64,000 nt of DNA, taken from Corynespora cassiicola. Taxonomy: Eukaryota > Ascomycota > Dothideomycetes > Pleosporales > Corynesporascaceae. Location of the stretch: assembly GCA_022059125.1 (NCBI GenBank), contig JAEUWY010000004.1, positions 4,216,001 to 4,280,000 on the forward strand. The letters run 5' to 3'. Position 1 is the stretch's first letter. Each line of letters starts with the position of its first letter. The notes under the pieces are model-generated. The model saw only the letters and a list, made by a program, of their open reading frames with translations. It was not told the DNA's origin and made no database searches. The position numbers were made by a program, and so were the translations under genes. Of the stretch, positions 26,122 through 37,609 are shown piece by piece.

Positions 26122-26596
26122 TTTACCGGCCTATACAATGCAAAGTCCCAGATTGACGAAGAAACTGTGTTAATAAAGTGCCGTGGGGTGCGGTCCCATA
26201 GCTTCGATAAAGAGACACGGCGTGTTGAAGGTCCAGATTCGGGGCCGGGTCAGGATGGATAGGTGCAATGTGCAGACGACAATACACAGCAAACGGTGGA
26301 ATACTTCGGTTGATAAAACCGCTTGCGACGGCCTCAGCGAGCGTGTAGGACCTCAGGAAAATCAAATACCACCACCCAGCACACTTTTGGTGTTGTAAAC
26401 CAAAAAGTTTGCCTCGCGAACAAAAAAAGTTCGCGAGAGCCAACTTTCGCGCCAAGCCGCTAGGCCGAATCCATTGCCGCTCCGCAAAATCTCGAGAAAG
26501 TCCAAGCTGAGCTTCTTGCAGCCATCGCACTCCATCAATTCCACCACCTCTCCCGGCCTCCCCCGCGTCTCCCTTCCCACAACACCAACAGCAGTC
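26122..26596. promoter_or_regulatory. Bidirectional promoter region, MDN1 / bL12m
   Basis: This 475-nt spacer lies between two divergent start codons, MDN1 (cytosolic ribosome assembly) and bL12m (mitochondrial ribosome). An inverted pair around TTCGCGAACAAAAAAAGTTCGCGA at about 26416-26436 gives two TTCGCGA copies 16 nt apart. The right edge is CT-rich, typical of leaders. Confidence 0.55.
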
Positions 26597-27279
26597 ATGT
26601 CCGCCCCCGCATCTCGCGCCCTCAGGCGCTGCATCTGCAACGCCACGCCCGCGTCGTACCTCCGCCCCACAGCCTCGGCCCTCGCACAGCACAGGACATC
26701 GCGGAGATGGGCATCCACCGAGGCCGCAGCCCCTACGAACCCCAAGATCGCGACGATTGTGGATCAGATCAGCCAATTGACGCTGTTGGAGACGGCCGAC
26801 TTGGTTTCGACGCTCAAGGTGCGTCCCCCGCGTGTGATGTGATGTGGCATGGGGCGGGAAACGGGGGCGCTGTCGCCGTGGCCCACGAATATCGCATTGC
26901 CATTGTATATGCTGGATGGACAGGCTGACTCGATTTCTCTTTGTTGCAATAGACCCGTTTGAACATTCCCGACATGCCCATGGGCGGCTTCGTTGCTGCG
27001 GGCGGCCCTGCCGCTCCCGCGGCCCCCGTCGAGGAGGAAGAAGCCGCGCCCGCCGCGGCGGAGAAGACACTCTTCAACCTCAAGCTCGAGAAGTTCGACG
27101 CCGGATCCAAGCCCAAGATTATCAAGGAGATCAAGGCCATGTTGGGCCTGTCCCTTGTGGACAGCAAGAAGTTTGTCGAGAGCGTGCCCAAGACCATGAA
27201 GGAGGGCGTGCCCAAAGAGGAGGCCGAGAAGATTGTTGAGACGCTCAAGGCTTTGGGTGCTACCGCCGTCATGGAGTAA
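26597..27279 (+). CDS. Mitochondrial large-subunit ribosomal protein bL12m
   Basis: The exons are 26597-26818 and 26953-27279, giving 182 residues. The 134-nt intron has a GTGCGT donor, a CTGAC branch site and an ATAG acceptor. An Arg-rich presequence (RALRRCICNATP to TSRRWAST) suits mitochondrial import. Then come the L12 N-terminal dimer helix region (IDQISQLTLLETADLVSTLK), an Ala/Pro/Glu hinge and the C-terminal L7/L12 domain with KPKIIKEIKAMLGLSLVDSKKFVESVP. This is the stalk protein that recruits translation factors on the mitoribosome. The start is the first Met giving a proper targeting sequence; the frame extends upstream to 26474 without conserved sequence. Confidence 0.95.
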
Positions 27280-27562
27280 GCGGAAGGGCTGTACGTGTGT
27301 GTTGCATGTGCTGCGTGGGTGGAAATGGGAAATGGGAGTTGAGAAGATTAGCTGTACTACTATATCATGGCATTTCCCGCGTGTACAGATATGGGAATCG
27401 AGTTCTTGGAATTGTATTGAATATACGCGTAAAAATAGAATCATGGTATCTCAGTTCACCAGCCCTTCTTTCTTTTCTTTAACAATGGCCCAAGTGAACG
27501 CCTGCAATGCCGCTATATGGAGCCTCCCAGAAACCAACGCCAAAGGACAAGAAGGCCGCCCT

Positions 27563-28349
27563 CTATGCCTCCACCTTTCCAAACTTGATGACCTGTCTCC
27601 TCTCCTCCCGATCCTCTTCACCAGCCAGATAGTCGTCGTCGGCGATATCGCTCGCCTCTTCCCAAAGCTTCTCAGCCTCGGCGTCGTCCTCGCCAGGCAC
27701 CGCCCATATACTCTCTCGCAACCTCTTATGCCGCTCACGATCCTCTTCGATACGCTGTTCGATCTGTCTCTTGTCGACCCTACCGTTGCCGTTCCGTAAC
27801 GACTTCACTCCTGCCGCGCCATTCGTTTCGTCCGCAATAAACGGGTGCGAGACGGCAATGTCACGCTCTTTCAGCACGGCCTCGAGCTCCGTCACCGTCT
27901 CGGGCTGCAATATCGACTTGAGCTGCAGCGCCTGCAGAACCTATCATGCGCGTCAGATTAATCCACAGCCCTTTTTGCAACCCTCCTGGGTCTAGCATTG
28001 CGCCGGGGAGTATCACCTTCCGAACAGTCTTCACGTTGGCGGCGCCGCTCCCATCGACGGGGACGACTGCCTCAACAACGCGCAGGATATCCCTCTGCAT
28101 CATGCGCACAAACTCAACCGCGCCCTCCTTGTTGGCCATCTCGCATAGGCACTCGATGAAGAACATGATGTTGGCGCGGTTGTTCATCGAGTTGCGCTCC
28201 AGCTGCTCGAGGATGCAGCTGTGCAGGTCCTCGTCCATTTCGCGGTTCTTGATGGCGTAGTTTGCCGCCTTGATGTGCAACGTGTGGGACGCGGAGAGGT
28301 GGGCGAGGAGCCCTGTGAAGCGCATGCGGACCTCGAAAGGGTCGGCCAT
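27563..28349 (-). CDS. CTK3: CTD kinase subunit gamma (Ctk3)
   Basis: Minus-strand exons 28349-28017 and 27940-27563 give 236 residues. The 76-nt intron has a GTGATA donor, a CTGAC branch site and an ATAG acceptor. The N-terminal ~110 residues form the helical Ctk3/CID-like domain, with MADPFEVRMRFTGLL, AANYAIKNREMDEDLHSCI and NNRANIMFFIECLCEMA. The C-terminal part is charged (VDKRQIEQRIEEDRERHKRL) and follows the exon junction VRK-VLQALQLKSILQPETV. In yeast it forms CTDK-I with Ctk1 and Ctk2, which phosphorylates Ser2 of the RNA polymerase II CTD. A GGT-triplet run sits in the leader just upstream of the start codon. The gene converges with bL12m on a 283-nt spacer and diverges from P5CR. 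Confidence 0.93.
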
Positions 28350-28796
28350 GGTATTGATATCGGTGGTGGTAGTGGTGGTGGTGGTGGCGGTGTTGCGCGT
28401 GGAGGGGGAAAATGGTAGGGTAGAGCACCGATTAGTCGGGGCAGGAGAGGCGGAAACGTGGGTGGAAGAACCACATGCGGACGCGGCGGGCTCGCGATAG
28501 GGCTGCGTCGACTGGCTGACGATGCGATGGCGGTCGAGCTTCACGGAGCTTCGAGCAGCGAATCGACGCGCGCGAACAAAGTCCCAGGGTGGTTGTGGCG
28601 TCGTGCGTCTGCGCGTCTGTGCGCCTGGCGGTGCGGCGGCCGCTTTGCGTCGGAACCCTGGAGTGGAGGGGGGACGACTGACTGCATGTCCCACTTTCGC
28701 GCGTCTGGAATCTTTTGTGACTACTTAAACGCCCGCCCTCCCCCGGATTTCCCTGCATAACAACCGTTTTCCGTGGTCAATTGAGCATCAACCATC
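28350..28796. promoter_or_regulatory. Divergent promoter region, CTK3 / P5CR
   Basis: This 447-nt GC-rich spacer lies between two start codons. It carries the GGT triplet run (28362-28392) on the CTK3 side and a pyrimidine-rich leader on the P5CR side. No TATA box is evident. Confidence 0.5.
28362..28392. repeat. GGT triplet run in the CTK3 leader
   Basis: An interrupted (GGT)n run of about ten units ends 12 nt upstream of the CTK3 start codon. In the CTK3 transcript it reads as (ACC)n, an unstructured leader repeat. Length variation between strains would be expected. Confidence 0.75.
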
Positions 28797-29955
28797 ATGT
28801 CTGAGCAAAAGGGTCTTACTTTTACGGTGCTGGGCTCCGGTATGTTCATGATCTCGTTCCAGTCATCCCCGCATATCTTTTTTGATATTGTATTTCCTGT
28901 CCACCACGCCCTCATAAACTCCCTTTGCCCGGGTGTCTGCCAAAAAAATGGCTCATATACTTTCCAAGCACTTTGAACATGCCCTTCTCGACTCCCAAGA
29001 TCCTACTTCTCGTCTCCCACTGCCTCCATCCTGCTCCTCCGACTTCGGCCTAACATGACCAGGCACCATGGGCATCGCCATCATGGGCGGCGTCATGTCC
29101 TCCCTCGCAAAAGCCCGCACCCAATCTGCCCTCTCCGAATCCTCCTCCTCGGACGCCCCCAACCTAACCCACTTCATCGCCTGCGACGCCCGCAAGGAGG
29201 CCGAAGACACGGTCAAGAAGGCCCTCTCGCACTACAACTTCCCGCTTGAGACCCTCACCAACGAGAACCTCAAGGGCATTCAGGGCGGCGACATCATCCT
29301 GCTGGCCTGCAAGCCCCAGGGCTTCAAGGACATCCTGGGCGCCGACGGCGTCCGCGACGCCCTCAAGGGCAAGGTCCTCGTCTCCATCCTCGCAGGCGTC
29401 ACCCAGCCCCAGATAGAATCGTTTCTGTACCCGGATGGCTTGCCTGCGGATGGCTGCCGCGTCGTGCGCGTCATGCCCAACACGGCATCCTTCGTCGGCG
29501 AGAGCATGAGCGTGATCCAGACCAGCGATCCCCCGCTCAGCGACGCGCAGCACAAGCTCGTCAGCTTCATCTTCAACTCGATCGGGCGTACCGTCACGCT
29601 CGCGCCCGCCCAGATGGATGCTTCCACTGCGCTGTGCGGATCCGGACCCGCGTTCTTTGCCCTCGTGCTCGAGGCGGCGGCGGATGGCGCTGTTGCCATG
29701 GGGCTTCCGCGTGCCGAGGCGCAGCTCATGGCCGCGCAGACGATGAGGGGGACGACGGGGTTGGTGCTAAATGGTGAGCACCCGGCTGTGCTCAAGGATA
29801 AGGTCAGCACGCCTGGCGGTTGCACCATTGGCGGGTTGATGGTGTTGGAGGAGGGAACTGTGAGGGGTCACTTTGCCAGGGCCATCAGGGAGGCGACGGT
29901 TGTTGCTAGTCAGCTCGGACAGGGTGCCAAGGGCTTCGTCAATGGACCCAAGTAA
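28797..29955 (+). CDS. Pyrroline-5-carboxylate reductase
   Basis: The exons are 28797-28839 and 29063-29955, giving 311 residues. The 223-nt intron (GTATGT donor, CTAAC branch site, CCAG acceptor) cuts the Rossmann dinucleotide motif, which reads LGSGTMGIAIMGG once spliced. The enzyme reduces pyrroline-5-carboxylate to proline with NAD(P)H, the last step of proline synthesis (yeast Pro3). Other marks are MPNTASFVGESMSVI, the family signature from ALCGSGPAF through MGLPRAEAQLMAAQTM, and KDKVSTPGGCTIGGL near the C-terminus. There is no targeting peptide, so a cytosolic location is likely. It diverges from CTK3 and converges on the RING/RS gene. Confidence 0.97.
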
Positions 29956-30620
29956 AGGCCTTCAGAGGCAATATTTACACCTTGAGAATCATGCTGGGGC
30001 TATTACAGGGTTTGACGGGCATAACCCTTAGGCAGAGGTCGAGGGGCCGCTCTCTCGCTCAGTATCCACCGTCAGAGCATCGAGTAAGACATCACATACG
30101 AAGGAAACGACCCATCAACCCCAGCCGAGGAATCTCCACGAGGCGTTTGGAAAACGATTTCAAAATAGTTCTGAATAGAGAAAAGTAAATGCAAAATGAC
30201 TTACTTGCTCACTTGCCATCACCCAAAGCAAAAAACGACTGCCGTATTCATGCCACGTTTTCTTTCATTCATCGCTACCCGACTAAACCAGCGAAAGAGC
30301 CCTCACTCCGCTGAAACTATTTGGGTATAGTACAAGAAGTAGAATCCCCCGTATCCATGTCAAACGTGCAAGTTGTCACTCCACTCCGAAGAAATGCACC
30401 GGGGCTCCAACCGTCAAGTCGCCGTCCCGGAATAAAAGCAGCCATTTAGGCCTAGAAGGATTACAATAAAAAGGGGGGGAGGGGGGGTAAACCGCCCCAA
30501 TGCATATGTTAGATGCCGATGCAAATTATGCACACAAGGAAACTGTGCCCATGGGTATTCCAGCATTGGTGATTAAACAGGGGATGAGTGAGGTGGAAAT
30601 GGACAAGCCCGGTCGAGTGT
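29956..30620. other. Convergent 3' spacer
   Basis: This 665-nt spacer between two convergent genes holds both 3' UTRs. It contains a purine run, G7-A-G7, at 30473-30487. No coding frame was supported. Confidence 0.5.
30473..30487. repeat. G-rich homopurine run
   Basis: Seven G, one A, seven G. It lies just downstream of the RING/RS gene's stop codon, so that gene's 3' UTR would carry the C-rich complement. Assembly errors in run length are possible. Confidence 0.8.
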
Positions 30621-33600
30621 CTACCACCGTCTGCCCTCGCGGTCACGCTCGACCCTCTCCATGTCGCGCTCCACACTGCCTTCGGTCTTGATACCGCCCC
30701 TGCGACCGCCTTTACCGGCCTGCTTCCTGGTAGCAGCAGCGAATAAATTTGCAATGTTGTCGTCTCCGCTCCTGCGACGCTTGTCTCGGTGGGCCGCCGG
30801 GCCTGTGGGAACCTTGACCTGAGTGTCCTGGGCAGGCTCCGGGGCAGAGTTTTCATAGTCGTCCCTGTTGCGCTTAGAAACTGAAGGGCGAGTGGCTCTA
30901 GCATGCAGGTTCTTGACAAGTGCATCGCGGCTGTCACGATCGAGACGGTCACGCTCACGCGCATTCCTCTCGCGCTCTGCGGCGTAGTGGTCCTGTGCAG
31001 AGGGCGTAGTCGGCGTAGTCGGAATAGAGCTTGCACTTGATTTCCGTCGATGATCCCGCGAATCGCGACGATCCTTTTCACGGTCCGCAGCCGGGCCCTT
31101 GGGAGGCTGAAAACCCCTAGGGCCCGTCGGGGGCTGTGGGGGTGGCATCGGCTTACTAGCCTTGGTGCCATCCTTGCTCATGCCCTTGATTGTGAAGTTG
31201 TTGCTGGATGGCCCGGTAGGGGCGTTGAGGGGTGGGGAAGAAGGACGAACAGACGTAGCAGATGAAGGCTCTTTTTCGTAGTCGCGGTCATCTCTATCCC
31301 TATCACGGTCTCTGTCCCTCTCCCGATCTTTCCGGCCACGACGAGATGAGCGGTATCGGTCGTCATCATACTCGCGTTCATCTTCTTCCTCGCGCTCACG
31401 ACGGCGCCTGCGCTCCTTGTCCTTCTCTCGCGACCTATCCTTCTCCCTGTCATAGTCATAGTCGCGGTCCCGGCGATCCCTCCTATCTCGATCCCGGTCC
31501 CTATCCCGTGATCGATCTCTGTCCCGCTCGCGATACTTGTCTTTCTTACGACGAGAACCCGACTCCGAATGATGATCACCAATGTACTCTTCTTCTTCAT
31601 ACCGCTTCTCGCCATTCGGGGAGCGAGATCGATGACGACGACGGTGCTCTCGGCTGCGGTCACGGTGCGAACGAGAGGAGCGATACTTCTCCTTGTCACT
31701 TCGGCTGCGATACTTTGAGTCTACTGAAGTGCTCCTGGCCCTATCGTCGCGCCCCTCTTTTTCATCGCGGTGACGGTCATCTTGTTCATCCCCCCGGTCG
31801 TCGCGATCGTCATATCGCGAGCGGTGGTGGCGACGATCTTTGCGGCGTTCACTATCATCATCCACATGAGGCTCATCAGATCGATCGCGATCCTTTCGCC
31901 TGTCGTCGCGTTCCACAGACCGCGGCCGCTCATTGTCGTCCCGAGGCTTGGTGGGTGACTGCGACCGAGAGGGAGACTTTTCTTTGGTCCGCAAGCTGTC
32001 GTCCCGTCCAGGTGATCTCCTATACCAGTATCAATAGCCTGGTCAAAATATTCAAGAATGATGTACTTACGATCGACCACGACGAGGACTAGTCGGCGCT
32101 GCTTCCTGTGCTGGCGTTGCACTTGGGCCTCGGTTGGCGTTGAATCGCGCGTTGTTTGCACGACTTGAGAAACCTGTGTTCGGTCGACCTTCTCTCATGG
32201 CTCGTGGGCCAGTGGGGGCGCCCTCGACACCCACGCCTCGTGGTTCGCCTGTGAGGACAGTGGCAGCGCCATATGCAGCGTTGAAGCCACCACGAGGGCC
32301 AAAGTTGTTATGACCATAACCCATATTCGGTCCCATGTTCTGTCCCATGTTCGGTCCCATGTTTGCATTGAAAGGGCCATTCATGTTCGGCATCTGATTC
32401 GGAAACTGATTCATCATGCCCGGGAACGGCATGCTCGGCATGACGTTATTCATCATAGATGCATCGAAGTTTTGCGAGTCACCTTCGACAGAATCGACTG
32501 TCTGGATCTGGTTGAGTCCGCTGGTTTGTGCATTACTCTCATCGTTGTCTGTTACTCCAGATAAGTCTTCGGTAGCTTGTGATCGATCACCAGATGGCGC
32601 CTCATTGTCTTGTGCTGGCGACGTCGAGTCTGCACCCTCGATATTCTCCTTACCTTCTAATGTCACGCTGGCTAGGTCAGCTTCGACTTTTGAGTCGCCT
32701 GTGGCGTCAGGTGACTCTCCGTCACTCTGTTTGGTAGTGAACGCGTCAGTGATTGAACTTGTTTTAAGAGCGGCCGGGGTTACCGAGCACGGTATACGAG
32801 ATCGACGTACTTTGCGCGGCGGACCATTGCTGCTTCCAGGGCGACTTTGGAATCCCGTGCCTCCAACACTGCCATTCCTGGCGTTTCTCTGCTGGGGAAA
32901 GGATCCTCCATTGGCATGGAAACGATTCTGGTTTTGAAAATTATTCTTGGGGAACTGGTTCATCTCGGGATATGCTCCAGATTGATTATATCCACCCATC
33001 TGGTTGTACCCGTTGAAGTTGCCAAAGCCTGCACCGTTCATGCCATTCCAACCATTCCCAAAGCCGCCTCCGTAGCTCATCATATTCATGGCAGACATGT
33101 CATTCATTCCTGCCATGCCCATGTTACCACCAAAACCGTACATGCCATTGGGCATGCCGTTCATGCTGTTCATGTTGAATTCTTATCTTGTCAGCTGCAT
33201 CGTTCAAGGAGGTAGTGGTAGCTTACCCATGGGGTTCATGCCATTCCAGCTGCCATTTGCCATCATGTTTGGCATGCCATTCATCGGGCCATTCCAAGCC
33301 ATATTATTGAAATTAGCTTGATTGGGATTGAATGGAAAGCCAAAGCCGTTGTTCATCATCTGATTATTGCCAAAAGAGGAGCCATCCGAGTTGTTCTGGC
33401 CGTTCGCATCTTCGGCGGCTGGAGTCTGCTCAGCGCCTTCAGTAGGCCTACGAGACCCAGGCGTATCATTTCGCGGGTCGTCGCCCTGCACAGACACAGA
33501 TCCCTATTTCATGTGAGTATTTCAACTGACGCGGGCGCAAAAAGCATACCTCGGGCTCGATCTTGATCGTCGGTCCGCCACCTTCAGCTGGCTGGTCGCC

Positions 33601-34138
33601 ACCATCCTCAGACTTGACAACACCTTCAATACTATCGACAGGCTTGTCCGCATCGCTGGTTTGCTGTACTTCGGGGGCCAGCGTGGCTTCGACCGGTGGG
33701 GTAGCCGCTTTGACTGCGGCCTTTGCCTCGTCTTTCTTCTTCTGCTTCTGCAACCATACTCGCATGGTGTTGCGGAGTGCTTTGTTGGGTACGCAGGTAT
33801 CGGCCTCTACGGGAGAGTGGTCACAAGACGGACAGGTTGCAGGGAACTCGAGCTTTGCTTGACCTAAAAGACGTCAACATTTGAGGGACAGTGCATTAAG
33901 GACCGACTCACATGACGAACATATCGCCTTGTTGCAGCAAAGAAGCTTGAACGAGTCGATGGCGAGGTGATTGCACGTAGCGCAGAAAAAGTTCTTGGGA
34001 AAGACGCTTGTCGACAGAGACCTGTACAGATTAGAACAAGTTTCAACCGCAGTACCTAATACGGATCACATACAGAGCGTACTCCCTCAGCTCGTCGGCA
34101 AGCAGGGCAGACTTGGGGTCCGCGACGGGGTTCGCCAT
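30621..34138 (-). CDS. RING (C4C4) protein with RS-rich tail, RBBP6/Mpe1-like RING
   Basis: Six minus-strand exons (34138-34074, 34021-33912, 33863-33550, 33503-33227, 33181-32071, 32019-30621) keep one frame and give 1091 residues; introns are 45-52 nt. The RING has eight cysteines at about C35, C38, C50, C51, C56, C59, C69 and C72. Its LLCCN-x3-CSSC-x9-CPSC spacing is like RBBP6/Mpe1. Next come acidic linkers, an Asn/Gly/Met-rich low-complexity region (about 240-520), and from residue ~626 an RS/RD/RE-rich tail typical of nuclear RNA-processing proteins. Unlike Mpe1 and RBBP6 there is no N-terminal DWNN domain and no zinc knuckle. A role as a nuclear ubiquitin ligase or mRNA 3'-end factor is inference. 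Exon 2 is the least certain exon, because a second frame is also open there. Confidence 0.85.
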
Positions 34139-34690
34139 GGTGAGGCTCTCCGACCTCGCGGAACTTCGGTGAGGCTGCAGCGCCAAAAACACCAGGCGGC
34201 GATATCAGAGCCTAAGCCATCCAACGGCGGGCGGGCGGGTCGCGGCGGTGGTGCGCGGGGATGTCGAGTCGCTTGCTGAAGTTGTGAGCAGCAGCAGGCG
34301 GTGGGGGTGTTCGCGGCTACAGCGAAGGTTGTTTGCGCGATGGACTGAGGTTGATGGTGGTGGAGCGCGGCTTACCAAAAATCTCGCGGACCGCCAAGAC
34401 ACGCGGGCAGGGATCACGTGCACGCGCGGATCAGCCTGACGAAGGGATCTGTCTCCGCGTCTGGCTGTCACTGCGGAAGAGAACGTCGCTAAAAAACGCC
34501 CGCGACATGAAGAAGTGAGTCAATTGCGTTTATTAGCACTTCCAGGCCATCGATCGCCGTTGAGCTGCTGGATGCGCTAGCCTGTATAGAGTTTAGCCCG
34601 CTTGTTGTCAGCGTCATCGGATTGGCACGCGTCAACTCAACATGCCCAATTCACCTCGTCTTACGCCCTTCTCTCATCTCTCTCCGAACC
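34139..34690. promoter_or_regulatory. Divergent promoter region, RING gene / hydrolase
   Basis: This 552-nt spacer is GC-rich next to the RING gene and more AT-rich towards the hydrolase. No domain-bearing frame or recognisable motif was seen. Confidence 0.5.
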
Positions 34691-36006
34691 ATGATACTCG
34701 GTCAGATTTCGTACCTGGACTGCGTGGTTTTTCTCGTGTTCCTTGCTCCTCAATTGATCATACATGTCGGGGTAGTCAAATTAGCTTCATGGCTTCTTGG
34801 AGCGTTACCTTCACTTCGTGAGTGGTCCCATTCCGATGCATTCTGAGTATTTATATTTACAGTCGCGCAAGTACTGGTTCTCCCGTATCAGTTCTTTCGT
34901 GAAAGATACTTGGTTCCATACGAGCATCGCAGTCCATTTGTCAGACAATCCACTGTCTTTCAGGATATTGTCATACGATGTGTCAGATTTGCATTCGCAT
35001 TTATGCCTGCCTTTTTAGGCCGTGTTTTCTTTTCCAAACCGGTGGCCCTTCCTTTTCTAAGGTTTAGGATGCTGCGGCATGGCATCGTGACGGCACCGTT
35101 GAGGTGGACCGAGATCAAGCGAGTAAGTCGTTTGATCGGCGGTAATCTCTTTTATACTCACCATCATAGCCCGGGCTGAAAGGCGTGTGGATCACTCATA
35201 ACCGACAAGAACAGCCCGATATAATTGTATACTACTGCCATGGTACGGTCAAACACTGCCTTCTAAGACTGAACTTACAATAAGTAGGAGGTGGGTTTTC
35301 CATGGGATCAAGTTTCTTCTACATGGAATTTCTTCTAGCGTGGGTGAGCCTACTCAAAGAAGCTGGCTACAGGAACCCTTCCATTTTCGCACTTGAATAC
35401 ACTCTTGTACCCGATGCTGTCTATCCGACGCAACTTCAAGAGACTTTGGCTGGTTACCAATATCTCCTCTCAATTGCTGGCGACTCTACTCGCATTTGCG
35501 TTGGAGGAGACTCGGCCGGTGCTACTCTTATTCTTAGTTTTCTGCTCTACATTACCGATCATCCGGAACTCCGCCATCAACGGCCTGCTCTGGCTGTCAT
35601 GATCTCGCCATGGGTTACAATCGTATCTAAGAACAACCGCAACACTGAGAGTGATTATCTGAATTCTAGCAGTCTAGAGCTATATGGTCGCCAGTACATC
35701 GGACCAAAAGTACCTGCTGATGATCCATTGGTTTCGCCAGGTCACTGCAAAGATATCAAGAAATGGAGAGATGCGAGCCCAGAAAAAGGATGGTATTTCT
35801 TGTATGGGTCAGAAGAGGTGCTCGGTTCTGAGACGAGAGATCTAATTGCGCTGCTTAAGGGGTCAGGAGTCGACGTCGACTTTTGGGAAGAAAAAGATGG
35901 CATACATGCTTGGCCGGTTGCCTCGCTATATCTTGGGGAAACGAAAGAGCAACGGTTGCAGGGGCTTCAAGATATCGTTCAGGCAATTCGTGATCGAGTA
36001 TCATAA
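34691..36006 (+). CDS. Alpha/beta hydrolase, HSL-like esterase with N-terminal membrane segment
   Basis: Four exons, 34691-34817, 34863-35122, 35170-35242 and 35288-36006, give 392 residues; introns are 45-47 nt. Residues ~7-40 are strongly hydrophobic, suggesting a membrane anchor. The last intron splits the oxyanion-hole motif, which becomes HGGGFSM (H153) only after splicing. The nucleophile elbow is GGDSAG (S229), and the catalytic His lies in DGIHAWP (H360), with an acidic partner probably in GSEEVL. These are the marks of the hormone-sensitive lipase/esterase group; fungal members hydrolyse acetyl or short-chain esters, including steryl acetates. The substrate is unknown. The next gene, an FAD oxidase, converges on it, but no pathway is evident. 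Confidence 0.9.
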
Positions 36007-37609
36007 CAATATTTAATTAGACTTTCTCCCTGCCTTTATTGAAACTACAAATCATATCTTGCGAGGCTCAAAAACTGGATCAAGAAACCAAATATGACGA
36101 AACCTATATCGATCTTTTATCTGCGACTGCAGGCAAGGCCATCACTTATCCCTGAAGTGTTTCTTCCTCTCAGCATTCAACCAACTCTGCATGTCCCATT
36201 TATCACGAGCGATACAATCTGGCTTCAATTCGAAACCGAGTTCCAGCCTGTTGCACTCGGGCGACTCTCTCCTCTTCAGCCTTCACCCAGTCTATTTTGT
36301 TGGTCTCCTGGCTTTGAGCCTTCATTGTGGGTTCGGTCAAAGATGTGCGAGTCATATGCCTGTCGTCAGCTGCTCTATGGTCGCCAGTGGTATTCGGCTG
36401 AACAATTTTAGAGGCAAATAAATCAAATGTTTGTTTGAAGCTTTGGTTCCTAGTACTAATTAAATACGATGAAAAACTAATGAGAGCTTCCTGGGCTTAC
36501 AGTTGATGAGAGCTGAACAGATTGGGGTTTGATGACTTCATGGTACTGCTCGTAGGTACTTGGTCCTCTCTGGTGATCAAGCAAGACAACGACCCAAACT
36601 AATGTACAAAGTTTTGCTGAGATACTGACGGTGGCAGTAGTTCCCATTGTGATAGCTAAAGCAAAATGATTCTAGTAATGGCAAGGCACAAGGCATCAAT
36701 GACTTGATGAATGAAAACGATCTAGAGTGATGCCTTTGATTGTGTTCCAAGTCTTTGGCATATATTCAAACTCTCTTCAAGATGTGAGGTACAAGATAAC
36801 AAACAATATTAATTCTCAAAGAAATCGAATCGAAAAAAGTATAAAGCTGCAGTGGCCGACATAGAAGAATTTCTTTCTTAAATATACCTCAAGTCCATGG
36901 TCATTTGCCTTTTTATGATTCCATCTGAATCGATCACTTGTGCTGCTGGAATCAGGCTATGAACAGAATCTCAGTGGTGGCAAGTAATTGAAAGGTGTAT
37001 GGGTGACAGGGGCCCCATGGAAATGCAGCGGTGCAGGCATTGCGCACGAATAGCGGGGAGGCATTTTATGATGCACCTAACTTGATATGGGTTAACCACC
37101 ACGATCGATTTTCGTATTCCAAGGTCAAGCATAATATACGAGCTGGACTTGCCAAATGTGGGTGGTTGCTTTTCGTTCTGTATGCGAGGCTCTCTCTTCC
37201 GACTCTTCTGATGCTGATCTAAGCCTAAGGCCCGGGTTACCCTTCCCGGTTTTTGTTATGGGCTAGCCCGCACATGAAGCCTCTGTCGGTCATCCATAAT
37301 TCTCCCACTTCTGACTAGAGCCATTATCATAAGGCATTAAATGGGTTCTAGGTAGGGCATGAGAGAGTGCAACCCCGCATGACCGATATATTTGACTTTG
37401 GGACCTAGCTAAATGGCAATCTCTCCAATCATCATGCTTCGTAGGATCAGGTGGCTCACTGAGAGGCAAATTCAAGACATCACAGCTTCTTTGTTGCAAG
37501 GATGTCACGTTGTCAACACGGCAGGCTCCAGCAGCTAGTATTTTAGCTTTGACGGTGGTGATGCGATTTTTATAACTTAATCTCCTCCAATATACCTCAA
37601 GGAGTAAGT
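36007..37609. other. Intergenic, no gene seen
   Basis: This 1.6 kb spacer lies between convergent genes and is moderately AT-rich. Frames at 36094-36421 and 37031-37222 are short, low in domain signal and without splice partners. I treat the region as 3' flanks plus non-coding DNA. Confidence 0.55.

Noticed and set aside
33912..34021. Alternative frame of RING exon 2 (VSVDKRLSQELFLRYVQ)
   Set aside because: It destroys the C-x2-C...CC...C-x2-C pattern that continues correctly across the next exon junction.
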